From Verrucomicrobiota bacterium (GTDB taxonomy: Bacteria > Verrucomicrobiota > Verrucomicrobiia > Chthoniobacterales > UBA10450): a stretch of 64,000 nt of DNA. This document shows, in pieces, positions 1 to 8,981 of this stretch (the first letter of the stretch is position 1; the number at the start of each line of letters is the position of its first letter). Both the position numbers and the translations under genes were made by a program. Location: positions 1-64,000 of the forward strand of contig QHNH01000025.1 of NCBI GenBank assembly GCA_003218375.1. The letters are read 5' to 3'. The notes beneath the pieces are model-generated. The model had not been told where the DNA came from, made no database searches, and saw nothing but the letters and a program-made list of their open reading frames with translations.

Positions 1-591
1 TTCGTTATCCAACTCGGCTCGCGAGCGGTCGATCTTCGGCAGATCGTGGTGCGCGTCCACGGTCGCCGCCGAATAGCCGGGAAAATGCTTCCCGCAGCTC
101 AGGATCCCCTCGCCGCGCAGGCCGTCGTTGAACGCGCCCGCGAGACGGACCACCTGCTCGACGCTCTTTCCGTAACAGCGTCCGCGGAGGGAATTGTCCG
201 CATCGTCATCGAAGGAAATGTCGAGCACCGGGCAGAGATCGAGGTTGAACCCGAAAAGGCGGAGAAGCCGGCCGGTGATCTCGCCATGTTGCCTGACAAG
301 GGAAACGTCGTTGCGATCGCGGAGCTGTTGCGCGTTCGGCGGCTCGTTCCCGATCAGCCGCAGCCTCGAAACGCGGCCGCCTTCCTGATCGATCGTGATG
401 ATCGGTTCGACTCCGCTCACATCGCGCAGATCGTCGATCAATTTCCGAAGCTGCGCCGCGCTCTGGATGTTGCGCCCGAAAAGGATGAAGCCCCCCGGCT
501 GGACGCGTCGGAACAGCGCCGCCGTTTCCGGATCGAGTTCGTAGCCGGGGACGCCGGTGAGGATCAATTGACCAAGGGAAGCTCTGTTCAT
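1..591 (-). CDS. nagZ: Beta-N-acetylhexosaminidase, glycoside hydrolase family 3 (NagZ-like), 3' end cut by window edge
   Basis: I translated this frame by hand because it has no stop inside the window and so is missing from the ORF track. It runs 197 codons from an ATG (complement of 589-591) with no stop to base 1. Visible GH3 signatures are IDQEGGRV near residues 67-74, a KHFPG motif at 168-172, and DAHHDLP at 179-185, which corresponds to the His-Asp loop of NagZ enzymes. NagZ removes N-acetylglucosamine from muropeptides in the cytoplasm during peptidoglycan recycling. No signal peptide is seen. The loop reads KHFPGYSAATVDAH rather than the usual KHFPGHGDT...DSH, so the exact substrate is less certain than the family. 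It is divergent from nadD, with 54 bases between the two starts. Confidence 0.85.
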   Translation of the reverse strand, partial: MNRASLGQLILTGVPGYELDPETAALFRRVQPGGFILFGRNIQSAAQLRKLIDDLRDVSGVEPIITIDQEGGRVSRLRLIGNEPPNAQQLRDRNDVSLVRQHGEITGRLLRLFGFNLDLCPVLDISFDDDADNSLRGRCYGKSVEQVVRLAGAFNDGLRGEGILSCGKHFPGYSAATVDAHHDLPKIDRSRAELDNE

Positions 592-645
592 AACGTCAAC
601 GTAACTTGATGTGCACCGCTGGAAACAAACACGGCCCATAGGGCC

Positions 646-1230
646 ATGGCTACAAAAAGGATTGAATTGAACAAGATCGGTATTTTCGGCGGCACGTTCG
701 ACCCAATTCATCACGGGCATTTGATCCTCGCGCGCGATGCATTCGAACAGCTCAGCCTCGACCGCCTGATCTTCATTCCGGCCGCCATTTCGCCGCACAA
801 GCTCAAACAGCAGCCGACTGCGCCCGAGCTTCGCCTGGAAATGCTGCGCGCCGCCATCGAAGGCGAGTCACATTTTTGTTTGGACGCGCTGGAGCTGGAG
901 CGGCCCGCGCCATCGTACACCGTCGACACAATGGAAGCGCTGAAGACGCGCGAGCCGGACGCGGATTTCGTGTATCTGATCGGCGAGGACAACGTCGTGC
1001 ACCTTCCCACCTGGCATCGCTTTGCCGATCTTTCCAGGATGGTCCAATTCGCCGTCTTGGACCGCAGCGGTTTGAAGACCACGCATCCCTATCCCACCAT
1101 CCGCCGGCACCTCGAAATTTCGGCGAGCGATATCAGAAACAGAGTTGCGCGCGGGCAATCCATTCGTTATCTCGTACCGCCAGCGGTCGAGAAAATCATT
1201 CGCGAGCGCCAGCTTTACCGGGAGTCTTAG
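646..1230 (+). CDS. nadD: Nicotinate-nucleotide adenylyltransferase
   Basis: NadD adenylates nicotinate mononucleotide to deamido-NAD in cytoplasmic NAD synthesis. The nucleotidyltransferase motif GGTFDPIHHGH is at residues 15-25 and the C-terminal SASDIRN motif follows near residue 160; the length of 194 is normal. The start is open. The ATG at 646 abuts a GC hairpin (GGCCCATAGGGCC). A TTG at 667, seven codons in, has an AAAAGGA Shine-Dalgarno about six bases upstream and would give the usual short N-terminus (LNKIGIFGGTFDP). It ends in TAG, and rsfS follows immediately in the same frame, as commonly seen for this pair. Confidence 0.95.
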   Translation: MATKRIELNKIGIFGGTFDPIHHGHLILARDAFEQLSLDRLIFIPAAISPHKLKQQPTAPELRLEMLRAAIEGESHFCLDALELERPAPSYTVDTMEALKTREPDADFVYLIGEDNVVHLPTWHRFADLSRMVQFAVLDRSGLKTTHPYPTIRRHLEISASDIRNRVARGQSIRYLVPPAVEKIIRERQLYRES

Positions 1231-1233
1231 AAA

Positions 1234-1596
1234 ATCACCGCCGAAAATTTAGCCAAAGCCTGCGCCCATCTCGCCGCGGACAAGAAAGCAGAGGATATCG
1301 TGGTCCTCGATCTTCAGGGCATCTCGAGTTTTACCGATTTCTTTGTCATCTGCTCGGGAACTTCGGAGCCGCACCTGAAGGCGATCGCCGGCGCGATCGA
1401 AGATGGATTAAGGAAAGACCACGGCGTTCGTCCCGTGTCCGTCGACGGTTTTCCGGCGAGCCAATGGATAGTGCTCGATTACATGCAGGTCATCGTGCAC
1501 ATCTTCCGCCGCGAGAAACGCGAATTCTACAGCCTCGAAGATCTCTGGGGCGATGCGCCCCGCGTGGCGTGGGAGCTGGCGCAAGCCAACCGGTAA
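1234..1596 (+). CDS. rsfS: Ribosomal silencing factor RsfS (probable ATC start)
   Basis: RsfS binds ribosomal protein L14 and blocks 30S-50S joining when nutrients are scarce. The core reads EDIVVLDLQGISSFTDFF and FVICSGTSEPHLKAI, and the end carries YSLEDLWGDAP, all typical. The ORF track starts at GTG 1300, but that drops a conserved N-terminal helix that is present in frame (ITAENLAKACAHLAADKKAED). The only start that keeps it is ATC at 1234, nine bases after GGGAG (1220-1224) and three bases after the nadD stop. GTG 1300 also has a GAGG upstream, so a shorter product is possible. The gene ends one base before the convergent FKBP gene. Family identity is secure; the start is an inference. 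Confidence 0.9.
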   Translation: MTAENLAKACAHLAADKKAEDIVVLDLQGISSFTDFFVICSGTSEPHLKAIAGAIEDGLRKDHGVRPVSVDGFPASQWIVLDYMQVIVHIFRREKREFYSLEDLWGDAPRVAWELAQANR

Positions 1597-1597
1597 A

Positions 1598-2422
1598 TTA
1601 CTTCGGCTTCGCCGATGGAGACGGCTTCGCGGGCGCCGAGGGAGCGGTGGAAACCGATGGCATTGGTTTCGCCGCTGGGCTGGTCGCCGTCGTGGGCGCC
1701 GGTGCGCCGGGCGCGACGGTCGCCGCTGGTTCTGGAGGCTTGATGCTCAGGAGTTCCACTTCAAAGATGAGCGTCGCGTTCGGGCCGATGAGCTGGCCTG
1801 CGCCCCGCTCGCCGTAGGCCAGCGACGACGGGATAACGAGCTGATACTTCGCGCCCGGCTTCATGAGCTGCAACGCCTCGATCCAGCCTTTAATGACCCG
1901 GTTGACCTGGAACGTCGCCGGTTCATTCCGTTTGTAGGAACTGTCGAATTCCGTGCCGTCGATCAACGTGCCGCGGTAGTTCGTCACCACCGTGTCGGTT
2001 TCCTTGGGCGACGGGCCCGCGCCTTCCTTCAGCGCTTTGTATTGCAACCCGCTGGCCGTTGTCTTCACGCCTTCTTTCTTTTTGTTTTCGGCGAGGAATT
2101 TTTCGCCTTCCGCAGCGTTCTTGGTCGCAGCCTCTTTGCTGGCCGCGATCTGTTTTTCCATCATCTCCTTCTGGAACGCCTGGAGGGTTTTCTCGCGTTC
2201 CTCCTTCGTCAAAAGGGCTTCCTTGCCCGCGAGCGCGTCCTTCAATCCGCCGAAAAGCGTGTCGGGATTCAGCTCGACATTTTGTTTCTTGAATGTCTCC
2301 CCGATATCATAGCCAATGCTGTAACTGGCCTTGTCCTTTTGATCTTTGAGCTGTGCTTTATCCTGCGCTAAACCAATCGAAGCGATGCAAACTGCGCCGA
2401 GGCAAATGATGAGACGTTTCAT
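1598..2422 (-). CDS. Secreted FKBP-type peptidyl-prolyl cis-trans isomerase (Mip/FkpA type)
   Basis: The chosen ATG (MKRLIICLGAVCIASIGLAQ) gives a clean signal peptide and 274 residues. The longer 370-residue ORF would overlap the divergent gene and adds no recognisable domain. After the signal come a helical N-terminal domain (KASYSIGYDIGETFKKQ ... residues 30-120), as in Mip/FkpA dimerisation domains, then an FKBP domain at about 130-235 (VTNYRGTLIDGTEFDSS, VIKGWIEALQLM, YGERGAG). A Pro/Ala/Ser-rich tail of about 35 residues follows. It should act as a periplasmic foldase. The next gene upstream is divergent and starts within a few bases. Confidence 0.92.
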   Translation of the reverse strand: MKRLIICLGAVCIASIGLAQDKAQLKDQKDKASYSIGYDIGETFKKQNVELNPDTLFGGLKDALAGKEALLTKEEREKTLQAFQKEMMEKQIAASKEAATKNAAEGEKFLAENKKKEGVKTTASGLQYKALKEGAGPSPKETDTVVTNYRGTLIDGTEFDSSYKRNEPATFQVNRVIKGWIEALQLMKPGAKYQLVIPSSLAYGERGAGQLIGPNATLIFEVELLSIKPPEPAATVAPGAPAPTTATSPAAKPMPSVSTAPSAPAKPSPSAKPK

Positions 2423-2426
2423 AGGA

Positions 2427-3299
2427 ATGGGACCGCGCGCGGTTGAGCTTCTGAATTTGGGCGCTGCGGGAACTGCCACGCTAGAGAAGAAACCATTAAC
2501 GTCAAGCCGCCGGGCGTCTCTCACATGCTCGGTCTTAGGCGTTTTGGTCACGCTCGCTGGCCAAAGTTTCGCTGCGATCAATCTTTCGCCGGCCGAGACC
2601 CGCCGGATCGGAAACCGGATCTGGCAAAACGAATGCGGCGGCACCGTCGCCGGACTGACTTCGTGGAATACCGGGGAAAATTTCGCGTCCCTCGGGATCG
2701 GCCACTTCATCTGGTACCCGAAAGGCCTCCGCGGGCCGTTCGACGAAAGTTTCCCGAAATTTGTCGAGTTCGCTGGGGCGCGACACGCGAAGCTCCCCGC
2801 CGTGCTCCTTGCGAAAGACGGCTGCCCCTGGAAATCGCACGCTGAATTTTATCAGTCGGCGCAGAGCCCGGCCATGAAGGAACTGCGCGCGTTCCTGGCT
2901 CGCACAATTGATCTCCAGGCCGAGTTTCTGGTTCACCGGCTGCGGGAGGCGCTTCCCAAAATGCTCGCGGAAGGCGGCGCGTCGAACCACGCGCAGGTGG
3001 AGGAGCGCTTCGATCGCGTGGCCGGCACGGCGGCGGGTTGCTATGCGCTGGTCGATTATGTGAACTTCAAAGGTGAAGGTGTTCTTGCCACAGAGCGTTA
3101 CGCAGGACAGGGTTGGGGCTTGCTACAAGTCCTCGAAAGAATGACGCAAGAGACTACTGGCCGCGCCGCGGTCAGAAGCTTTGCCGAGTCCGCTAAAATC
3201 GTTTTGAAGAACCGGGTGCGCAATTCACCGCCGGAACGCAACGAAGCGCGCTGGTTACCCGGTTGGCTCAAACGCGTCGACACGTATGCTGGAGGCTAA
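2427..3299 (+). CDS. Secreted lysozyme-superfamily-like protein, function unproven
   Basis: A hydrophobic stretch (SVLGVLVTLAGQSFA) suggests export, with cleavage before AINLSP. The mature part starts with NRIWQNECGG and continues with GENFASLGIGHFIWYP. A Glu followed by this Gly/Phe-rich pattern resembles the active-site hairpin of GH24-like lysozymes, but I cannot name a family with certainty. Later motifs are YALVDYVNFKGEG and QGWGLLQVLERM. The start is uncertain: ATG 2427 gives an unusually long n-region, no good Shine-Dalgarno was found, and a TTG further in is possible. The L,D-transpeptidase gene begins six bases after its stop, which fits a cell-wall role for both. Confidence 0.6.
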   Translation: MGPRAVELLNLGAAGTATLEKKPLTSSRRASLTCSVLGVLVTLAGQSFAAINLSPAETRRIGNRIWQNECGGTVAGLTSWNTGENFASLGIGHFIWYPKGLRGPFDESFPKFVEFAGARHAKLPAVLLAKDGCPWKSHAEFYQSAQSPAMKELRAFLARTIDLQAEFLVHRLREALPKMLAEGGASNHAQVEERFDRVAGTAAGCYALVDYVNFKGEGVLATERYAGQGWGLLQVLERMTQETTGRAAVRSFAESAKIVLKNRVRNSPPERNEARWLPGWLKRVDTYAGG

Positions 3300-3305
3300 A
3301 TCAAG

Positions 3306-3983
3306 GTGAGCTCGCGGTTCCTTCGTTTTGTCCCGGTTCTGGCGCTCACCCTTTTCGCGTTTGACCAGGCAACCGCCCAGATTCCTCGGCGCACTCCGCC
3401 GCGGCCCGCGCCTTCCCCGACAGTCAAGCCAACTCAACCCGCGAATCGGCCAAAACCCTCGCCCACTCCCACCCAACCGATGAAGAAAGCGAGCGAGCTA
3501 ATTAGCAAGCAGCCGCCGATGAGTATAAACAACCCCGTTCTGCAGAGAGTCACACCGGAGAACGCGCACGTGATCGTTTCGCTCACGAAACAGCGCGCTT
3601 ATCTGATGATCGGTGATGAAATTGCGATCGACAGCCCGATCTCCTCGGGCAAGCGCGGCCATACGAGTCCGAACGGAAATTTCAGCGTGCTCGAAAAAGA
3701 CAAGGACCATCACTCCAGTCTCTACGGCGACTACAAGGACTCCGGCGGCCGCACCGTCCGCGGTGGCATCAGCTCGCAGATTGATTCAGCGCCGAGCGGA
3801 ACTCATTTCGTGGGAGCCTCGATGAAATGGTTCATGCGTTTGACCGGCGAAGGCGTCGGGATGCACGTGGGAATTCTGCCGGGTTATCCCGCGTCGCACG
3901 GATGCATCCGCATGCCCGAGCCGGCGGCCGCGCAATTCTACTCGCACGTTAAAGTCGGCACGCCGGTGCGCGTCGATCCCTGA
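3306..3983 (+). CDS. L,D-transpeptidase (YkuD domain), exported
   Basis: The start is GTG with AAGG just before it, followed by a signal peptide ending near TAQ, then a Pro/Thr-rich linker (about residues 25-60). The YkuD catalytic domain occupies the C-terminal half, with the active-site SHGCIRM motif at 197-203 (Cys about 200) and an upstream His (MHVGILPG). These enzymes form 3-3 crosslinks in peptidoglycan or attach proteins to it. It is probably co-transcribed with the preceding lysozyme-like gene. A second, shorter YkuD protein lies at 18 kb. Confidence 0.9.
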   Translation: MSSRFLRFVPVLALTLFAFDQATAQIPRRTPPRPAPSPTVKPTQPANRPKPSPTPTQPMKKASELISKQPPMSINNPVLQRVTPENAHVIVSLTKQRAYLMIGDEIAIDSPISSGKRGHTSPNGNFSVLEKDKDHHSSLYGDYKDSGGRTVRGGISSQIDSAPSGTHFVGASMKWFMRLTGEGVGMHVGILPGYPASHGCIRMPEPAAAQFYSHVKVGTPVRVDP

Positions 3984-3995
3984 CCGCGCGCTCGG

Positions 3996-6320
3996 TTAGT
4001 TCAGCGCGTACACTTCCACGAGCGCGACACCGGTACTCCCGTTTACACCGGCGACGACGGCTGTGTAGCCAGAGTTGGCCGGTGACAGGGTTGTGAGGAT
4101 CGCTGATTCGCGGCTATCGGTCGGTGGAATGCCGGTCGCTGATATCTGAGATGCGTTGGATGCATCGCCCCAATTATCATTCCGGACGAGCGTATTGCCA
4201 TTCGCATCGTGGAGTTCAAGCAGCGGGTCCTGTAAGGTACCGCCTACTCCATGCGCAGCTAACGAGGGTCCGAGCGCGCGGATTAAAACTCGCGCGGGCG
4301 AGCGGCCGTCGGGCCCCGGTATGAAGCCGCCAATCAATACACCTCCACTCGTGCCTACAAAACCGCGGCTGCTGATGTTGGCCAGTCTTGAATTGGCGCT
4401 TGCGGCGAGATCATAAATCTCCACAAGTCCAATGCCAGTCGCGCCGCCTTTACCGGCCAGGATTGCGGTGTAAGCTGCGCCACCCTGGTTCGCCGGCTTT
4501 GAGGCGAGACCAGTAACGCTCGCTGACTCCAATCCGTTACCGGGTGGGATACCAGTGGCGTTGATCTCATCGGTCTGGCTGTCTTTCCAGTTGTCGTTAA
4601 AGGCGAGCAGGGCGCCCGTGGAATCGTGTAGCTCGAGGGTCGGATCGGCCAGCGCTCCGCTTGCGCCTGCCTGCGCGAGTGAAGGACCCAGGCCACGCAG
4701 TATCACCTTTTTCTCATCCGTTCCGACGACGATGAAACCGGCAATCAATACATTGTCGCCGGTGCCGACAGTCGCCCGCGTCGAGATATTGAGCAGCTGA
4801 GCCTTCGCGGAGAAGGCGGGCGAAAACTCCGAGGTGTTACCAGATGAATCCGTAGCCGTCGCGCTATAGAATGGGCGGCCGGGGTCCGTGTCGAAACCTG
4901 TGTGAAAGGAAACGTTACCGCTCGCGTCGGTGGTCACGTTAGCTGATCTGACAAAAATCTCGCCCTCCGAAAGTCCAGCGGCAGAGCTAATGAAGAACTC
5001 CAGCTGGAAACTCGAGTTAGGTGCGCTATTAAGAGTTCCATCGACGAACGCAGTGGAGAACCCGCGAGGGCTGTTAAGAATCTTTACCGAGCTGATCAGC
5101 GGGTAATTCTGAAAATTGTTAGGCCCGCTGTCGGCATCGTTAGTATCATTAGGCGTCGCGCCGTCGCCGCCAAGGTCGATCCCGATCTGCCGGTTGTGAA
5201 GGATCGCATTCTGCGAAATCTGATTACCCTGGCTCGCCGCGCCACCGGTCACGATCACTCCGGAATCGTTGAATTCAATCCCATTACCGCCGGACACGCC
5301 GTTGTCCCCCGGTCCGCCGATTACGTTTTTTGATCCGGCGACAATTGTAATTCCCGATCCGTTCGGCAAAGCGCTGACCCCAATCTGGTTGCCTTGAATC
5401 CGAACACCCACCGAGGGCACGCTGGTGACCGCACCCATGCAATAGTTGAAGCCACCTACTTGGATCGCTGTGCCATTCCCCGAGATGATATTGCCGGCAC
5501 CGGTACCGGCCGTGCCGCCGATAATCATGCCGCCTTCGGCCTGAATTCCTATCGCGTTCCCGATCGCTTTGGTTCCTTTCGCATTCGTGCCGACATAGTT
5601 CCCCTGCACTATTCCACCACCACTCACGCCGTAATCGCTGTGCCCCGAGATAACGTTCCGCGAAGCGGGATCGCTTCCGCCAACCACTGTGTAATCGACG
5701 GTCAGTGCGCTGTCGGGATGGTCGGGGAGGCGTATGCCCCTGTCATTCGCGGCCAGTGTCTCGCCGTCAGGCAGAACGCCGATGAAATTACCAACGATGA
5801 AAGCCGAATAAACCGTCCCCACCTGGATGGCGTAGCTGTGTTGGACTTTGTCCGGACCACAATAACCTGCGGGAAGCGGGGCCTGGGCGGTGAAACCGGT
5901 TAATGATAACCCTTTGATCGTATAATGCGCCGGAAAATACTGGCCCCTTGGCGACGTTATACCGCTCAAGCCAAGGCCCGTCAGCGGGACCTTCGAATCA
6001 CTACCGTCAATCTGAATCAAGATCACCGCGTTATCACCGACGGAAAGCGTGTTCGGCTTCGCTCCCGGCTGGCTGTAGCCGTCGATCACCGTATCCCGCA
6101 TAAGCGGCGGCAACGGGTTCTGGCTGACATCAATCTTGTGCACACCGGCCCCTGGGATGTTGAAAAGGATTCGATTCGCTTCCCCGGTGTTATTCGCATC
6201 CGTGATCGCCTGATAAAGAGAGCCCGCCCCGAAGGCGTTTGTGTTCGTGACCGTGAAATCAGCCGCCGCTAATCGGCTCACTGCGGACACGAGAATTAAG
6301 AAAGGGAGAACACTTTTCAC
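3996..6320 (-). CDS. Secreted right-handed beta-helix protein with two C-terminal tandem domains
   Basis: A signal peptide (MKSVLPFLILVSAVSRLAAA) is followed by a Gly/Asn-rich parallel beta-helix of about 480 residues (NRILFNIPGAG, RDTVIDGYSQPG, repeated IxGNxIG turns, NRQIGIDLGGDG). The C-terminus holds two copies of a roughly 120-residue module: (N)ISTRATVGTGDNVLIAGF ... RGLGPSL ... NDNWKDS, and NISSRGFVGTSGGVLIGGF ... RALGPSL ... NDNWGDA, each ending in LVEIY or LVEVY. I associate this module with verrucomicrobial secreted proteins. No catalytic residues for a polysaccharide lyase can be assigned, so the role (adhesion, or carbohydrate binding or cleavage) is open. The gene stands alone, convergent with the L,D-transpeptidase. 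Confidence 0.8.
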   Translation of the reverse strand: MKSVLPFLILVSAVSRLAAADFTVTNTNAFGAGSLYQAITDANNTGEANRILFNIPGAGVHKIDVSQNPLPPLMRDTVIDGYSQPGAKPNTLSVGDNAVILIQIDGSDSKVPLTGLGLSGITSPRGQYFPAHYTIKGLSLTGFTAQAPLPAGYCGPDKVQHSYAIQVGTVYSAFIVGNFIGVLPDGETLAANDRGIRLPDHPDSALTVDYTVVGGSDPASRNVISGHSDYGVSGGGIVQGNYVGTNAKGTKAIGNAIGIQAEGGMIIGGTAGTGAGNIISGNGTAIQVGGFNYCMGAVTSVPSVGVRIQGNQIGVSALPNGSGITIVAGSKNVIGGPGDNGVSGGNGIEFNDSGVIVTGGAASQGNQISQNAILHNRQIGIDLGGDGATPNDTNDADSGPNNFQNYPLISSVKILNSPRGFSTAFVDGTLNSAPNSSFQLEFFISSAAGLSEGEIFVRSANVTTDASGNVSFHTGFDTDPGRPFYSATATDSSGNTSEFSPAFSAKAQLLNISTRATVGTGDNVLIAGFIVVGTDEKKVILRGLGPSLAQAGASGALADPTLELHDSTGALLAFNDNWKDSQTDEINATGIPPGNGLESASVTGLASKPANQGGAAYTAILAGKGGATGIGLVEIYDLAASANSRLANISSRGFVGTSGGVLIGGFIPGPDGRSPARVLIRALGPSLAAHGVGGTLQDPLLELHDANGNTLVRNDNWGDASNASQISATGIPPTDSRESAILTTLSPANSGYTAVVAGVNGSTGVALVEVYALN

Positions 6321-6363
6321 GCACGCAGAGTATCTCGCTTCGCGCCTGAAACAAGCGAAGATA

Positions 6364-7590
6364 CTACAAGAGGCGGCGGCGCAGCATTTCCAGCGCAGCT
6401 TGCGTCGTCAGCTCTTTGAACGTCGGTCGATCGTCCGGGAAAAAACGGCGCTCTACTTTTGTCGGCTCACCCTCAGCAGCTAGCGCAATAAAAACTGTGC
6501 CGACCGGTTTCTCTTCGGTGCCACCGGAGGGTCCGGCGATACCAGTTGTCGCCAGGGCAAAATCCGCTTTCGAATTCGCGCGAGCGCCCTCCGCCATCGC
6601 GAGCGCGACCGCCTCGCTGACTGCGCCATGTTCTGAAATGAGACGCGGACCGATACCCAACATCGCGGTCTTCGCATCATTCGAATAGGTCACGTAACCG
6701 GCCAGCAAGATGGCAGAGGCGCCGGGCACGTTCGTGATTCGATGGGCCAGATAGCCGCCCGTGCATGACTCCGCGACCGCCAACGTCTGTTTGCGCACGG
6801 TTAACAATTTCACGACGGCCTCTTCCAATTCGCTGCCATCCGTCGAGAAAATCGCCGTTCCCAATTTCTCCCGGACGATTCGTTCCGCTCGATCGAGCGT
6901 CGCCGCCTCACCCAAAAGGCGCAAGTCGATTTCTCCCGGCCGGGCGCAATAGCCGAGCTCGAGGCCGGGCAATTCCAGTAACGGCGCGCCGACCGCTTCC
7001 TCGACTAGCGATTCTCCCATGCCGGCGATCCGAAATGTCCGCCGTTCCACCGTGACTGCCGTCGGCACGACCACGCGCAAAATCGGCAACACCCAAGCGC
7101 GGAACATCGGATGTAGTTCGCGCGGAGGGCCCGGCAGCAAAAACAGATGCGGCCGTTTCGTCATCGTATCCGCCGCGAGATACAAGCCAGGCGCGCTGCC
7201 ATGTTCGTTAGGCAGGACGGTTGCGCCTTCGGGCACGTCCGCCTGTCGCGCCACCCGGTCCGTCAGCCGGAAACCGCGGCGCGCCGCCCGCGCTTCGATC
7301 GCGCGCAGGATCGCCGGGTCGTGTCGCAATTTCAACCCGAGGAGGTCGGCCGTGACCTCGCGCGTGATGTCGTCCGTCGTCGGACCCAGGCCGCCGGTGA
7401 TGAAGATGATCTCCGCCTGTCCCAACGACTCCGCGATCGCGTTTCGGATCACGTCACCATCGGGGACGGTGGTTTGACGTTCGATCCGCAAACCGAGCGG
7501 AAAGATTTCGCGCGCGATGAACGACAGATGGGAATTGAGAACGTCGCCGAGAAGAAGCTCTGTGCCGGTATTGATGAGGATGGTGATCAC
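6364..7590 (-). CDS. cinA: CinA: competence/damage-inducible protein with nicotinamide-nucleotide amidohydrolase domain
   Basis: The 408 residues match the usual CinA length. The N-terminal MoaB/MogA-like domain starts ITILINTGTELLLGDVLNSH and contains ITGGLGPTTDDITRE. The C-terminal PncC domain (about residues 250-408) contains AESCTGGYLAHRIT and TTGIAGPSGGTEEKPVGTV. PncC-type CinA deamidates nicotinamide mononucleotide in pyridine-nucleotide recycling; the N-terminal domain has pyrophosphatase activity in some relatives. It starts at GTG, directly beside an inverted repeat that separates it from clpX. Confidence 0.95.
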   Translation of the reverse strand: MITILINTGTELLLGDVLNSHLSFIAREIFPLGLRIERQTTVPDGDVIRNAIAESLGQAEIIFITGGLGPTTDDITREVTADLLGLKLRHDPAILRAIEARAARRGFRLTDRVARQADVPEGATVLPNEHGSAPGLYLAADTMTKRPHLFLLPGPPRELHPMFRAWVLPILRVVVPTAVTVERRTFRIAGMGESLVEEAVGAPLLELPGLELGYCARPGEIDLRLLGEAATLDRAERIVREKLGTAIFSTDGSELEEAVVKLLTVRKQTLAVAESCTGGYLAHRITNVPGASAILLAGYVTYSNDAKTAMLGIGPRLISEHGAVSEAVALAMAEGARANSKADFALATTGIAGPSGGTEEKPVGTVFIALAAEGEPTKVERRFFPDDRPTFKELTTQAALEMLRRRLL

Positions 7591-7658
7591 GTTGAAGCGT
7601 TGAAGCGTTACAAATCGCCGCCCGCTCTAACGATTCAACGCTTTAACGCTGTAACATC
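7591..7658. repeat. Intergenic inverted repeat, GTTACAGCGTTAAAG family, copy 1
   Basis: The left arm GTTGAAGCGTTGAAGCGTTA is imperfectly complementary to the right arm (7629-7656), which on the minus strand reads GTTACAGCGTTAAAGCGTTG. The 15-base word GTTACAGCGTTAAAG recurs in the rplF-rpsH spacer near 44.5 kb. Confidence 0.6.
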
Positions 7659-7677
7659 GCGCGCGCCAGCGCGCGAT
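7656..7677 (-). terminator. GC hairpin after clpX
   Basis: A perfect nine-base stem ATCGCGCGC / GCGCGCGAT with a four-base loop lies three bases past the clpX stop. There is no T-run, so it may be a weak terminator or an mRNA-end stabiliser. Confidence 0.45.
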
Positions 7678-7679
7678 CC

Positions 7680-8957
7680 TTACGCCGCGTCCTTGTCCTG
7701 CTTCTTCCGAATCAGCGGCAGCTTCTTTCCCTCGACCACCGCACGATTGATCGTGACTTCCGCGATGTCTTCCCGGCTCGGCACGTCGTACATGATCTCG
7801 AGCATGATCCGCTCGAGCATGGAACGCAGAGCGCGGGCCCCCGTTCCTTTCGTCACGGCCTGCGCAGCCAGCGCCTTCAAAGCGTCCTTCGTCACGCTCA
7901 GCCGCACGCCTTCCATCGAGAACAGCTTCGTGTATTGCTTGATCATCGCGTTCTTCGTGTCCGTCAGAATCGCGACCATCTCTTCTTCCGTGAGCGCGTC
8001 GAGCGCGCTGAGCACCGGCAGGCGTCCGATGAACTCCGGAATCATCCCAAAGCTCAGTAAATCCTCCGGCTCCACGTGGCGCACCGCTTCCCTCGCGAGC
8101 GCTGCTTCCACTTCGAGCGTCGGGCTGTTGAAGCCCATCGTCCGCTGCCCAATCCGTTTCTGGACGATCTTATCGAGGCCGACGAACGCGCCACCACAGA
8201 TGAAGAGAATCTTCTCGGTATTCACCTGGATGTATTCCTGGTGCGGATGCTTGCGCCCGCCCTGCGGCGGAACGTTGCAGGTGCTGCCTTCGAGAATCTT
8301 GAGAAGCGCTTGCTGCACCCCTTCGCCGGAAACGTCCCGGGTGATGCTGACGTTGTCGGTCTTGCGCCCGATCTTGTCGATCTCGTCGATGTAAACGATT
8401 CCGATCTCGGCGCGCTTCACGTCGTAATCGGCATTTTGGAGCAGTCGCAGGATAATATTTTCCACGTCTTCGCCGACGTAGCCCGCCTCAGTCAACGTCG
8501 TCGCATCGGCGATGCAAAACGGCACGTCGAGAATTTTAGCGAGCGTTTTCGCCAGCAACGTCTTGCCGGAACCGGTCGGGCCGATGAGCAAAATGTTGCT
8601 CTTCTCGATCTCGACATCGGCGAACGGATCCGGTTGAAACGCCGCCGACGTGTCCGGCGGGATGCTTTGCAAGACCCGCTTGAAATGATTATGGACCGCG
8701 ACCGAGAGCGTCTTCTTCGCGATGTCCTGCCCGATCACATACTGGTCGAGCGAACGCCGGATATCAGCCGGCTTCGGGACGCGAATCGTGGATGATTGCC
8801 GGCGCGCGTCTTCGTTCAGTTCCTTGTCGAGAATGCTTTTGCAGACGTTGATGCAACTGTCGCAAATGTAAACGCCGGGGCCGGCGATGAGCTTGCGCAC
8901 CTCCGCGTGGCTTTTGCCACAGAAGGAGCACATGGTGAGGTTGGAAGCGCGCGCCAT
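7680..8957 (-). CDS. clpX: ATP-dependent Clp protease ATP-binding subunit ClpX
   Basis: ClpX is the AAA+ unfoldase that feeds tagged proteins to ClpP. The N-terminal zinc-binding domain shows [11 protein letters not shown] ... CDSCINVC (residues 7-36). Walker A is GPTGSGKT, Walker B is VYIDEIDKI, and the sensor/C-terminal region reads [12 protein letters not shown]. The 425-residue length is standard. It is in a block transcribed tig-clpP-clpX, the classical order, with only 24 bases after clpP. Confidence 0.98.
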   Translation of the reverse strand: MARASNLTMCSFCGKSHAEVRKLIAGPGVYICDSCINVCKSILDKELNEDARRQSSTIRVPKPADIRRSLDQYVIGQDIAKKTLSVAVHNHFKRVLQSIPPDTSAAFQPDPFADVEIEKSNILLIGPTGSGKTLLAKTLAKILDVPFCIADATTLTEAGYVGEDVENIILRLLQNADYDVKRAEIGIVYIDEIDKIGRKTDNVSITRDVSGEGVQQALLKILEGSTCNVPPQGGRKHPHQEYIQVNTEKILFICGGAFVGLDKIVQKRIGQRTMGFNSPTLEVEAALAREAVRHVEPEDLLSFGMIPEFIGRLPVLSALDALTEEEMVAILTDTKNAMIKQYTKLFSMEGVRLSVTKDALKALAAQAVTKGTGARALRSMLERIMLEIMYDVPSREDIAEVTINRAVVEGKKLPLIRKKQDKDAA

Positions 8958-8981
8958 ATCAGGGGGTCAAAAGAGCAGCTT

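Noticed and set aside
46-609. 187-residue plus-strand ORF at the left edge
   Set aside because: The opposite strand encodes a clear GH3 NagZ-like enzyme over the same bases.
876-2371. Plus-strand ORFs of 313 and 272 residues across nadD, rsfS and the FKBP gene
   Set aside because: Out of frame with nadD and rsfS and antisense to the FKBP gene; Arg-rich shadow translations.
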